23,560 bases of DNA from an uncultured Campylobacter sp. (GTDB lineage: Bacteria > Campylobacterota > Campylobacteria > Campylobacterales > Campylobacteraceae), in assembly GCA_937965895.1 (NCBI GenBank), contig CALCKS010000206.1, positions 1 through 23,560 on the forward strand. The letters run 5' to 3'. The position numbers and the translations under genes were made by a program. The notes beneath the pieces are model-generated. The model saw nothing but the letters and a program-made list of their open reading frames with translations. It had not been told where the DNA came from and made no database searches. Shown one piece after another: positions 15,587 through 23,560 of the stretch. Within the stretch, counting starts at the first letter, position 1. Every line of letters begins with the position of its first letter.

Positions 15587-15907
15587 GCTCTCTCCTTGGG
15601 TGAAATTTGCATTTTGACATATTTAATAAAAGAGTAAATTTGTCTTTAATTATTATCAAATAGCTTTAAATATTGAAATACTACAACTAAAATTTAAAAT
15701 TATATATTTAGTAAAAGAATTAGTTTTTATAGTTAAGTATATTATTATTTTAGCATTATTTTTATAAAGAAAACTCTAGAAAATAATTAAAGAATAAAAA
15801 GATAGATTTAATAAATCATTTTTACATTTTGATATTTTAAAATCAAAATCGCACTATTTCTTAAATCGGTTTCAAGGCTTTAAAATTTGAAATGAAAATT
15901 TACGGCG
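15587..15907 (-). promoter_or_regulatory. AT-rich upstream region of the hyd operon
   Basis: This 321-base gap has no credible gene and is much richer in A+T than its surroundings. For minus-strand transcription it offers a TATAAT at 15699-15704, within ATATATAATTTT. At 15646-15659 the minus strand reads TTGATAATAATTAA, one mismatch from the FNR/CRP-type box TTGATnnnnATCAA; this could be chance in such sequence. Two further dyads are GATTTA-A-TAAATC (15805-15817) and TTTTGAT (15827-15833) with ATCAAAA (15842-15848). The promoter of hydA most likely lies here; which element is used cannot be decided by eye. No GC-rich terminator for the preceding coiled-coil gene was seen. Confidence 0.5.
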
Positions 15908-16294
15908 TCAAATTTTACTCTGGCCGCCTTGCATTTCTAAAATTCGCGCGCTTATTTGCATTATCTGCGCAAACACCGCTCCCTTTTGCGTCTCAAGCGA
16001 TGCCGCCATATCCTTTGCGTATGGATTTTTGCTCGCTTTTATTCGCTTTATCGCGGCTTCAAGCTCTTTTAACCGTTTTTGCAGTTTTTCTAGCTGTTTT
16101 TTTAGGATATCGGCGCTGCTTTCGCCCTCGTTTGCGCCGCTAGGCAAATTTGACGCGCCGCGCAAGATATCGCCCCTATCGCCGCTTTTTAAATTTAGCG
16201 CGCCTGCGTTTAAATTTGCCGTACTAGTCGCCGCTGAGCTTTTGCCGACGCTCGTCAAATTTGAGTTTAAATTTACGTTTAGTTTTACATCCAT
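15908..16294 (-). CDS. Small coiled-coil protein of unknown function, FlxA-like
   Basis: I do not recognise a specific function. The 128 aa product starts MDVKLNVNLNSNL at an ATG with a modest AAAGG site; the frame is open upstream to 16426, but that extension is unconvincing. Residues 1-60 are low-complexity, rich in Asn, Ser, Leu and Gly, and encoded by AAATTT repeats. Residues about 62-122 (ILKKQLEKLQKRLKELEAAIKRIKASKNPYAKD, then MQISARILEMQ) form a strongly predicted helical coiled coil resembling the FlxA-like family. There is no signal peptide or membrane segment. It lies between the fumC terminator and the hyd promoter region, probably as its own transcription unit. The coding call is good because of the ordered coiled coil. 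Confidence 0.7.
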   Translation of the reverse strand: MDVKLNVNLNSNLTSVGKSSAATSTANLNAGALNLKSGDRGDILRGASNLPSGANEGESSADILKKQLEKLQKRLKELEAAIKRIKASKNPYAKDMAASLETQKGAVFAQIMQISARILEMQGGQSKI

Positions 16295-16315
16295 CGCCGT
16301 GCCTTTAAATTTAAA

Positions 16316-16321
16316 AGTATA
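16316..16321 (-). promoter_or_regulatory. Candidate -10 box of the coiled-coil gene
   Basis: The minus strand reads CGATATACTTTT, with TATACT one mismatch from TATAAT and about 22 bases upstream of the ATG at 16294. It follows the fumC terminator, so a local promoter is needed if the gene is expressed. Weak evidence. Confidence 0.3.
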
Positions 16322-16390
16322 TCGGCAAATTTGAGTAAATTTTAAGGCGCAACCGTAAATTTCGCTCTTAAATTTATGGATTTTAAAGAA

Positions 16391-16423
16391 GGCTCGGCAA
16401 AATCGCCCAAACCCTGCCGAGCC
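16391..16423 (-). terminator. Rho-independent terminator of fumC
   Basis: A perfect 9-bp GC-rich stem, GGCTCGGCA (16391-16399) with TGCCGAGCC (16415-16423), lies about 20 bases past the fumC stop. On the minus strand it is followed by TTCTTTAAAA, a short U-rich run. The position and the stability of the stem make a terminator likely, separating fumC from the coiled-coil gene. Confidence 0.75.
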
Positions 16424-16444
16424 CAAAAATCAAGCAACTAAAAT

Positions 16445-17872
16445 TTACTCCTTCGGCGCGATCATATCCTCAGGCACCACCCACGCGTCAAATTCCTCGG
16501 CGGTTAGTATGCCTGATTTTATCGCCTCCTCGCGCAGCGTAGTGCCGTTATGGTGCGCGGTTTTGGCGATCTTGGCAGCGTTTGCGTAACCGATGTGCGG
16601 ATTTAGCGCGGTTACGAGCATCAGGCTCTCGTGCAGCAGTTTGTCGATTTTCGCGGCATTTGCAGTGATACCGCAAGCGCAGTGTTTCTCAAAGCTGTTC
16701 ATCGCGTCGCTTAGCAGGCGAATGCTTTGGATGAGGTTGTACGTAAGCACCGGCTTAAAGACGTTTAGTTCGAAGTTGCCCTGGCTTGCGGCAACGGAGA
16801 TCGCGACGTGGTTGCCCATCACCTGCGCCGCTACCATCGTGACGGCTTCGCACTGCGTCGGATTTACCTTGCCCGGCATTATCGAGCTTCCCGGCTCATT
16901 TTCGGGGATGTTTATCTCACCGATGCCGCATCTTGGCCCGCTTGCCAGCCAGCGCACGTCGTTTGCGATCTTCATCAAATTTGCCGCTAGACCGTTCAGC
17001 GCACCGCTTAAAAATACCTCGGCGTCGTGGCTGGTTAGGCCGTGAAATTTATTCGGATGGGATTTAAATTTAAACGCCGTGCCCGTCAGCGCGTTTAGCT
17101 CGTCGCTTACCATCTGGCTAAATTTCGGGTGCGAGTTTAGCCCCGTGCCCACCGCGGTGCCGCCGATAGCGAGCTCCTGCAAAAACGGCATGGTAGCTAG
17201 GATCTGCGCCTTGCTCGCCTTTAGCATGTGCGCGTAGCCGCTAAATTCTTGCCCGAGCGTGAGCGGCGTGGCGTCTTGCAGGTGAGTGCGGCCGATCTTT
17301 ACGATCCCCGCAAACTCGGCGGTCTTTTTATCCAGCGTCGCTTCAAGTTTTTCTATCGCGGGCAGTAGCTTTTTTTGAAGCTCTAGCACAAAAGCTATTC
17401 GCATCGCCGTAGGATAGGTGTCGTTTGAGCTCTGGCCTTTATTTACGTGATCGTTTGGATGCACGAATTTTGCATCTTTGACGTCCAGCGCCGCTTTATC
17501 GCGGAAATTTAGCCCCAAAATCTCCATCGCGCGGTTTGAAACGACCTCGTTTAGATTCATATTCGACTGCGTGCCCGAGCCCGTCTGCCACACTACTAGA
17601 GGGAAATTTCCATCCAGTTTGCCGTTTAAAATTTCATCGCACGCCTGCGCTATCGCCTCGGTGCGAGGCTCGTCTAGGCGGCCCAGCTTGCGATTAACCA
17701 GCGCGCACGCCTTTTTTAGATAGGCAAAGCCCTCTATGACCTCTTTTGGCATCGTCTCTAACCCTACGCCGATCTCGAAATTATCATGGCTGCGCTGTGT
17801 CTGCGCACCCCAATATTTATCATTTGGTACCTTTACCTCGCCCATCGTGTCTTTTTCTACTCTATATTCCAT
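16445..17872 (-). CDS. fumC: FumC, class II fumarate hydratase
   Basis: FumC (475 aa) interconverts fumarate and malate in the citric acid cycle, as an oxygen-stable, cluster-free enzyme. Motifs in order are TGSGTQSNMNLNEV, HPNDHVNKGQSSNDTYPT, KIGRTHLQDATPLTLGQE, GGTAVGTGLNSH and the superfamily signature GSSIMPGKVNPTQCEA. TGSGTQSNMN and HPNDHVN favour fumarase over the related aspartase. The length matches E. coli FumC. The ATG is preceded by AAGGAG about ten bases upstream. It has its own promoter and terminator, so it is a single-gene unit. Fumarate is the usual electron acceptor for H2 oxidation in relatives, so its neighbourhood to hyd may be meaningful, but this is inference. Confidence 0.95.
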   Translation of the reverse strand: MEYRVEKDTMGEVKVPNDKYWGAQTQRSHDNFEIGVGLETMPKEVIEGFAYLKKACALVNRKLGRLDEPRTEAIAQACDEILNGKLDGNFPLVVWQTGSGTQSNMNLNEVVSNRAMEILGLNFRDKAALDVKDAKFVHPNDHVNKGQSSNDTYPTAMRIAFVLELQKKLLPAIEKLEATLDKKTAEFAGIVKIGRTHLQDATPLTLGQEFSGYAHMLKASKAQILATMPFLQELAIGGTAVGTGLNSHPKFSQMVSDELNALTGTAFKFKSHPNKFHGLTSHDAEVFLSGALNGLAANLMKIANDVRWLASGPRCGIGEINIPENEPGSSIMPGKVNPTQCEAVTMVAAQVMGNHVAISVAASQGNFELNVFKPVLTYNLIQSIRLLSDAMNSFEKHCACGITANAAKIDKLLHESLMLVTALNPHIGYANAAKIAKTAHHNGTTLREEAIKSGILTAEEFDAWVVPEDMIAPKE

Positions 17873-17906
17873 GCCTTTATCTCCTTTGCTTAAATTAGTA
17901 TTTGAA

Positions 17907-17912
17907 ATTATA
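17907..17912 (-). promoter_or_regulatory. Candidate -10 box of fumC
   Basis: The minus strand reads TGATATATAATTTC, containing a perfect TATAAT about 35 bases upstream of the fumC ATG, so the leader would be about 28 bases and include the AAGGAG site. It lies back to back with the pbpC -10 box at 17962-17967 on the other strand. Confidence 0.5.
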
Positions 17913-17961
17913 TATCAATTATCATAAATTTAATCTTTCGAGATTTTACGCGCAAATTCGA

Positions 17962-17967
17962 TATAAT
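17962..17967 (+). promoter_or_regulatory. Candidate -10 box of pbpC, giving a near-leaderless transcript
   Basis: A perfect TATAAT ends only six bases before the pbpC ATG at 17974 and no purine-rich ribosome site precedes that ATG. If this box is used, transcription would start at or next to the A of the start codon. No convincing -35 is seen, as is usual in Campylobacter. Confidence 0.45.
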
Positions 17968-17973
17968 CGCGAA

Positions 17974-20142
17974 ATGAAAAGAGTTTTAGCTAAATTTATC
18001 AAATTTTCCGCTGCCTTTGCCCTGATTTGCTTCGTAGCTTTTTTGGCGCTTGACTTTGCCTATCCGCTCGACGTCAAAGCGCTAAAGCGGGAAAATTCGT
18101 TCATACTTTTTGATAAAAACGGCCAGATCGTCGCCCTTCGGCCGAGCAGCGACGAAATTTGGAGATTTGAAGCCAAAAACATCCCGCAGACGCTAAAAGA
18201 TAGCGTTCTTTTGTTTGAGGATAAATTTTTCTACTACCACATCGGCGTAAATCCATTCGCCATGATCCGCGCGGCCGCGCACAATCTCACGCATAAAAAC
18301 CGCATCGGCGCCTCCACTATCACGATGCAAGTCGCGCGCATGATGAAGCGAGAGGAGCGCACCTACGCAAATAAATTTAAAGAGATCTTTACCGCGCTTC
18401 AACTTGAGTGGCACTATAGCAAGGACGAGATTTTAAATTTTTATTTTAATCTCGCTCCCTACGGCGGAAATATCGAGGGCGCGGCGGCTGCGGCAAGGTT
18501 TTATTTCGGTAAAGATTTAAGTGAGCTTAGTATCGCCGAATGCGCGCTTTTAAGCACGATCCCAAAAAATCCAAACGCCAACCGCCTAGATAAAAAATCA
18601 AACATCAACGCGCTAAAAAACCGCGTCGCAAAGCTGCTTTATAAAGCTGGCGTGATAGATCAAAGTGCATTTCAAAGGGCACAAAGAGAGCCTTTTAAAA
18701 ACAAACGCTACGACGCCGTTTATAAGGCCAGGCACTACGCAGCGCAAGCTCTAAAAAACGGAGTTACGCACTCAAATTTGGATCTAAATTTGCAAATTTT
18801 ACTCGAAAACGCGCTAAAAAATACGGCAACCTCGCTAAAATCAAAAGACGCCTATAACGCCGCTGGAATAATAATCGACAACAAAAATATGAGCGTGGCC
18901 GCATACGTGGGCTCACACGACTGGCACGCTGTGCAGGGGCAAAACGACGGCGTAACGATGAGTAGAAACGTGGGCTCGACGCTAAAGCCGTTTATATTTT
19001 CGCTAGGACTCGATGAGGGTTTCATCACGCCAAAAAGCCAGATGATAGATACAGAAATTTTCCTCGGAGAGTACGTGCCCAAAAACTACGACAGCAGGTT
19101 TTTTGGTATCATCTCAGCAACCGAGGCGCTAGCGCTTAGCCTAAATATCCCGGCCGTCAGCCTAAACAATAAACTAGGCGAAAACTCTCTTTACGAGCTG
19201 CTTTCTCGCGTGCATTTAGTGAGCAATTCAAAGGAATTTTACGCCGACAGTATCGCGCTTGGAAGTGCGGAAATGAGCCTGCTAAATTTAGCCCACCTCT
19301 ACACGATCTACGCAAACGGCGGCGAGCTAAAACCGCTAGAGGTTGCCGGCAAGACGCTACTAGGCTACGGACGGCTAATCAGCCCGCAAAGCGCGTATCT
19401 AACCTCCAAAATGCTCTCAAGCGCATCAAGAAGCTACCTAGGCGTCGCATGGCAATACGCAAAAGACACGCCTCAAATCGCCTTTAAAACCGGCACCAGC
19501 TACGGCTCGCGCGACATCTATACGATCGGAGTAAATAACGACTACACGGTTGCGGTGTGGTTTGGTAACTTTAACGGCAAAAAGACGCAAAATTTAAGCG
19601 GATTTAGCGACGCTTCGCGCACGGTTTTTGACGTCTTTAAGCTGCTAGCTCAAAAACAAAAATTATCTTTCATGAGCGCGCCAGGCGGCATTGAGTCCAA
19701 AAAAACCTGCCTTGATGCGTTTAAATTTAAAGAGTGTAGAGATGAAGAGGATGACTGGCAGATAGAGGGCGTTGCGCCAAAAGATATCTGCGAAAGTATC
19801 AGAGGCGACGAAGTAGGATTTTTACTAAAAAACGGCGCGATCACTCAAGAAGATATCAAAGAAAGTCCTTGTTACTATAAATTTAAAAGCTATAAACCTC
19901 TCGTTGCAACGCCGTCAAATAATCAAATTCTGCTGAGCGATGAGAATTTAACCAAAGTTATGCTAAAATGTTACGCGTATATCGGCGATGAGATATATCT
20001 CAAGATCGACGAAAACGAGTGGAAAAAAGTAAACAACGCGAGCGAAAATACCTTAAATTTAACGCAAGGCAAACACAAGCTCGGGTGTCTGGACGAAAAT
20101 TCGAATTTAAGCGAAATCAATATCGAAATAAGGAGGTTTTAA
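17974..20142 (+). CDS. pbpC: PbpC, penicillin-binding protein 1C (bifunctional)
   Basis: PbpC (722 aa) is an inner-membrane protein with a periplasmic glycosyltransferase and a transpeptidase domain that build or repair peptidoglycan. After a membrane anchor (about residues 10-28) comes the GT51 domain with catalytic Glu82 in FEDKFFYYHIG, then GASTITMQVARM and YGGNIEGAAAAA. The transpeptidase domain has SxxK (S335-T-L-K338), SLN (389-391) and KTG (505-507). The C-terminal part (from about 645) resembles the BiPBP_C domain of PBP1C. The ATG at 17974 gives a normal PbpC N-terminus; a start at 17902 would add 24 residues but overlaps the fumC promoter. Its stop overlaps the start of the alpha-2-macroglobulin gene (TAATG), the classic PbpC/YfhM pairing. 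Confidence 0.94.
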   Translation: MKRVLAKFIKFSAAFALICFVAFLALDFAYPLDVKALKRENSFILFDKNGQIVALRPSSDEIWRFEAKNIPQTLKDSVLLFEDKFFYYHIGVNPFAMIRAAAHNLTHKNRIGASTITMQVARMMKREERTYANKFKEIFTALQLEWHYSKDEILNFYFNLAPYGGNIEGAAAAARFYFGKDLSELSIAECALLSTIPKNPNANRLDKKSNINALKNRVAKLLYKAGVIDQSAFQRAQREPFKNKRYDAVYKARHYAAQALKNGVTHSNLDLNLQILLENALKNTATSLKSKDAYNAAGIIIDNKNMSVAAYVGSHDWHAVQGQNDGVTMSRNVGSTLKPFIFSLGLDEGFITPKSQMIDTEIFLGEYVPKNYDSRFFGIISATEALALSLNIPAVSLNNKLGENSLYELLSRVHLVSNSKEFYADSIALGSAEMSLLNLAHLYTIYANGGELKPLEVAGKTLLGYGRLISPQSAYLTSKMLSSASRSYLGVAWQYAKDTPQIAFKTGTSYGSRDIYTIGVNNDYTVAVWFGNFNGKKTQNLSGFSDASRTVFDVFKLLAQKQKLSFMSAPGGIESKKTCLDAFKFKECRDEEDDWQIEGVAPKDICESIRGDEVGFLLKNGAITQEDIKESPCYYKFKSYKPLVATPSNNQILLSDENLTKVMLKCYAYIGDEIYLKIDENEWKKVNNASENTLNLTQGKHKLGCLDENSNLSEINIEIRRF

Positions 20143-23100
20143 TGCGTTTAAAGCTAGTCGGCTTAAGCCTAAGCTGCATCTTGGCAGCAAATTTAAGCGC
20201 CTTTACGCTTGACGGTTCAAGCAGGGCGTTAGACGACGGCTCGGTAAGCATTGGCGTAAAATACGCCCAAAACGAACAGTCTCTCATCGGCAAGGTCACG
20301 CACAAAAAAATAATCGAGTGCGCGCCCGAGATAACGGGAGCCTTTGAGTATGGATCAGACTCGATTTTCTTTTACCCTAAAAAGCCTCTTGCAAAAGGCG
20401 TAAGCTACTCGTGCAAAAAAGGCGATAGTAAGGTTAAATTTTACGGCGGAGATTTCGTGCTATCAAATATGATCGAGTACTCCGGAGATACCTTTTTAGC
20501 GGTGTTTAATGACGAGGTTAGCGAGGATGAGTTTGCCGCGAATTTTAAAATTTACGACAAGCAAAATTTAGCCAAACAAAACATCAAATATAAAATCGTA
20601 GCCAAAACGCCTAAAAGCTTTCAGATAAAGTTACTTGAAAGCGGCGACAATTTAGTATTTTCGGTTTCTAAAAACCTCAAAAATACTTCGGGTATAAATT
20701 TGGCCGATAGTTTTGAAGTCGTGCAAAAAGTCTCAAATCCCGATGAAAATTTCGTCGATAAGCCAAAAGCCAAGACTATGTTTTTAAACGAAGTCGAAGG
20801 CATTAGCCTAGATAACGGCAAACTAGCGGCTAGACTCTATCTTAAAGATTGGATAGATTCTGATAATATTAAAAAATTTATCAAGGTCGAGGGCGTAAAT
20901 AGCTTTGAAGTTGGCGAAATGGAGTACACTAGCCACCAAGACGCCGACGGCGAGTATTACTACTACTATATCGACATCACCAGTAAAGACTTCAAACCGC
21001 AGACAACCTACAAAATCACCTTCTATAAGGGCTTTGGCGACGACTACTCGATGCTACGAGAAAACTCCACCTTTAACGTCGCTTTTGGCGATCTAAAGCC
21101 GTTTTTGGAGTTTACCGATAGCGGCACGTATATGTCTAACCTGGGCGAGATCGGCATAAAAAGCGTAAACACAAACACCGCTAAAGTCGTCGTCGAAAAG
21201 CTAAAAGAGCAAAATTTAAGATACTTTTTAAATTTTACCGAGACTCCTTTGGATAACTACGCCGAGGAAGTAGCCAGCAAAAACTACGAGATCGGCGGCG
21301 CTCAGAACGAAATGCAAAAAAGCAAGATCAAGCTTGACTTTGCCGAGGGCGGCGACGGAGTTTATCTAGTCACGGTCTACTACGACAAAGACAAAAGCGT
21401 ACAAAAAGCGGTCTATCTAACCGATATCGGCCTAAGCATGAAGGTTTCAAAAGACGAGGTGTTTTTATTTGCCAACCGCTTAAGCAAAAACGAAGTAGTC
21501 GCAAACGCGGACGTCAAAATTTACTCCACTAAAAACAATCTCATCGCAAGCGGCATCACAAACGACGAAGGCGTATTTAAATTTAATAAAAAAGACATCG
21601 GCAAGGACGTCTCAAGCGCAGTTTTAACGCTAGGTAAAGAGCAAAGCTTCATCGCCCTATCGCAAAACAAACGCCTAAACGAGGAGTCAAATTTAGACGC
21701 CAAAGATAGAAGCGAAACGTATAGCGCGTATTTGCACTTTGCTAGCAACATCATCCGCCCGCAGGAAAACATAAAAGGCGAGATCATCATCAAAAACGCG
21801 CTGTTTAAGAGCCTCTCAAACATGCCCGTTAAGCTAAAAATCAGAGATCCGCAAAATAAAGTGATCCTAAATAAAGGCGTAAACACCACCGAGCTTGGCG
21901 TGATAAATTTCGACGAGCCGGTAAACTCGGGACTAACCGGAACGTTTAAATTTGAAGTGATCTTTGCAAATAAAATCATCGATAGCTACGACTTTTCAGT
22001 CGAGTCCTTTACTCCGCAACGCATCAAAAACGAAGTTAAGCTAGATAAGCAAATTTACGCTCTAGACGATCTAATAGACGTAAAACTGCAAAGCAACTAC
22101 CTTTTTGGCGGAGCGGCGGCTAATTTAGAAGGCGACGTGGCGTTAAATTTATATCAGCAAGATTACAAAAACGATAAATTTAAAGAGTATAAATTTAGCA
22201 ACGGCGAATACGCTGCAAACGGCCTAGATCAGTTTACTAAACCGGTAACTCTAGATAACGAGGGCAAAGGCGCAACTGCGTTTAAGCTACAAAACAAAGG
22301 AAAAATCGCAAGCATTCTAAAAGGCACCGCGGTATTTACCATTAACGACGATGGCAAAAATGTAAGCGCCAGTAACGACTTTAGCGTATATCCTTTTGAC
22401 GTGATGGTCGGCGTCAGAGCAAACGACACCTACATCGACGCAAACTCCAAACTAACGCTAAATTTCGTCAGCGTCGATCCGCTTAAAGACGAGGAGCTAA
22501 AAGATAGGCAAAAAGCCGTCGAGATCAAAAAAGCCATCTGGGAATACAACTACGACAAAGAAGGCTATCTAAAATGGAACAAGCGCTACGAAAAGGTCTT
22601 TAGCGATACTCTTAGCGGCAACGAGTTCGTTTATGATTTCAATCAAAGCGGCGACTTCATAGTCGTGGTTTCCGATATCCTAAGCGGCCACTCGGCAAAT
22701 TTAGATATCTACGTTAGCGGCTGGGACTACGGCGGCACGTTGCAACCGACAAAAGAGCTAGCTAAAGCTAAAATCAAGCTAAATCAAAAAGTCTATAAAA
22801 AAGGCGACTCGCTAAACGTAGACGTTAGCTCTGTGCTAAAAAGCGGTATCGGCATCATCACGGTCGAGTCAGAAAACGTCAAAAAGTATAAAGTCGTAAA
22901 TATAGAAAACAACGTCGCAAACGCCAAATTTGACCTTGACTTCGATTTTGAGGGACTTTATGTAACTGCATCCATTATGCGCGTGGCAGATAACGACGTC
23001 TTGCCGTTTAGAACCTACGATAAAGTCTATGCAAAAGCGGATAAATCATACCGAGCGACAAATGTCAGCATCGAAGCGCCAAAAGTCGTCAAGTCAAACT

Positions 23101-23560
23101 CCAAATTTAAAACTACCGTAAAAACCGAGCCAAATGCGGAGGTTACGCTATTTGCGGTTGATGAAGGCGTGTTACAAGTAACAAATCAAAAGCTAAAGAG
23201 TCCGCTTGACTTTTTTGACAAAATTTTAAACGACGGCGTGCTTGACTACGACATCTATGCAAATTTGAGCGGATTTAAAAAAGACGGTAAAGTACTAAGC
23301 TTCGGCGGCGACGCGGCAGCTGCTCTCATGGAGATGAGAATGGCTAAATTTGCTAGCCCGGTCGATAAGAAAAACGTCAAAACCTACATCAAAATGCAAA
23401 CCGCAAAAGCGGGTGCGGACGGCGTAGCGAACTTTGACGTAGAGGTACCTAGCGACTTTAACTCCGAGATAAATTTGGCCGTACTTAGCGTCATCGGCGA
23501 TAAGCTCGGCTTTAGCGTAAACGCAGTCAAGGTAAAAGACGATATCATCCTAAAACCGAC
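20142..23560 (+). CDS. Bacterial alpha-2-macroglobulin, N-terminal 1139 codons (runs off the window)
   Basis: The frame is open from the ATG at 20142 (AGGAGG five bases upstream) to the window edge with no stop. The product begins with a signal peptide (MRLKLVGLSLSCILAANLSA), so it is periplasmic; Cys12 is not in a good lipobox, unlike the lipoprotein YfhM of E. coli. The body is mostly beta-rich macroglobulin-like repeats. The segment FAVDEGVLQVTNQKLKSPLDFF around residue 1007 is the conserved alpha-2-macroglobulin 'DEGIL' region, and FDVEVPSDFNSEINLAVLS follows. The thioester and bait details cannot be judged, since the family is usually about 1650-1900 aa and the C-terminal third is missing. 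It is coupled to pbpC and thought to trap proteases that enter through damaged envelope. Confidence 0.92.
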   Translation, partial: MRLKLVGLSLSCILAANLSAFTLDGSSRALDDGSVSIGVKYAQNEQSLIGKVTHKKIIECAPEITGAFEYGSDSIFFYPKKPLAKGVSYSCKKGDSKVKFYGGDFVLSNMIEYSGDTFLAVFNDEVSEDEFAANFKIYDKQNLAKQNIKYKIVAKTPKSFQIKLLESGDNLVFSVSKNLKNTSGINLADSFEVVQKVSNPDENFVDKPKAKTMFLNEVEGISLDNGKLAARLYLKDWIDSDNIKKFIKVEGVNSFEVGEMEYTSHQDADGEYYYYYIDITSKDFKPQTTYKITFYKGFGDDYSMLRENSTFNVAFGDLKPFLEFTDSGTYMSNLGEIGIKSVNTNTAKVVVEKLKEQNLRYFLNFTETPLDNYAEEVASKNYEIGGAQNEMQKSKIKLDFAEGGDGVYLVTVYYDKDKSVQKAVYLTDIGLSMKVSKDEVFLFANRLSKNEVVANADVKIYSTKNNLIASGITNDEGVFKFNKKDIGKDVSSAVLTLGKEQSFIALSQNKRLNEESNLDAKDRSETYSAYLHFASNIIRPQENIKGEIIIKNALFKSLSNMPVKLKIRDPQNKVILNKGVNTTELGVINFDEPVNSGLTGTFKFEVIFANKIIDSYDFSVESFTPQRIKNEVKLDKQIYALDDLIDVKLQSNYLFGGAAANLEGDVALNLYQQDYKNDKFKEYKFSNGEYAANGLDQFTKPVTLDNEGKGATAFKLQNKGKIASILKGTAVFTINDDGKNVSASNDFSVYPFDVMVGVRANDTYIDANSKLTLNFVSVDPLKDEELKDRQKAVEIKKAIWEYNYDKEGYLKWNKRYEKVFSDTLSGNEFVYDFNQSGDFIVVVSDILSGHSANLDIYVSGWDYGGTLQPTKELAKAKIKLNQKVYKKGDSLNVDVSSVLKSGIGIITVESENVKKYKVVNIENNVANAKFDLDFDFEGLYVTASIMRVADNDVLPFRTYDKVYAKADKSYRATNVSIEAPKVVKSNSKFKTTVKTEPNAEVTLFAVDEGVLQVTNQKLKSPLDFFDKILNDGVLDYDIYANLSGFKKDGKVLSFGGDAAAALMEMRMAKFASPVDKKNVKTYIKMQTAKAGADGVANFDVEVPSDFNSEINLAVLSVIGDKLGFSVNAVKVKDDIILKP

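Noticed and set aside
16295..16426. Upstream extension of the coiled-coil protein by 44 residues
   Set aside because: It runs through the fumC terminator hairpin and the candidate promoter and has no ribosome site.

Overview
The window looks like a chromosomal segment from a Campylobacter of the relatively GC-rich oral group (the C. showae / C. rectus / C. curvus / C. concisus type). The evidence is the Wolinella/Campylobacter-style hydABCDE uptake hydrogenase, a NikR regulator, short overlapping gene junctions, AAGGAG ribosome sites, and a very high density of the hexamer AAATTT. The species is inferred from gene content and style, not from a database match.

From the left end to about 17.9 kb every gene I accept is on the minus strand. 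Read in the direction of transcription (right to left) the order is: fumC (class II fumarase) with a hairpin terminator; a small coiled-coil protein of unknown function; a 320-base AT-rich gap; hydA-hydB-hydC (Tat-exported [NiFe] small subunit, large subunit, cytochrome b anchor); hydD (maturation protease); hydE (a degenerate HypF-like protein); hypF; nikR; then nhaA, a DUF2157 membrane protein and a GDYXXLXY protein; and finally hypB-hypC-hypD-hypE and hypA. Hydrogenase structure, Ni-Fe(CN)2CO cofactor assembly, nickel insertion, C-terminal processing and nickel-responsive regulation therefore lie together in about 15.6 kb. A three-gene Na+/H+-antiporter operon is lodged in the middle.

On the plus strand, divergent from fumC, lie pbpC (penicillin-binding protein 1C) and the first 1139 codons of a bacterial alpha-2-macroglobulin, which runs off the right edge. 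These two are translationally coupled (TAATG). They form the well-known periplasmic pair thought to combine peptidoglycan repair with protease trapping.

The most interesting signal is at DNA level. The AAATTT core, often inside short perfect dyads, is repeated far above chance. It clusters in the noncoding gap 3905-3993, upstream of and within the start of the small coiled-coil gene, and inside hydD. In hydD the AAATTT-rich, dyad-rich stretch coincides with a 47-residue in-frame insertion, judged against the E. coli HybD spacing of the nickel ligands. This resembles the in-frame palindromic elements of Rickettsia and may be a previously undescribed Campylobacter palindromic repeat. No CRISPR array, insertion sequence, tRNA or rRNA was seen.
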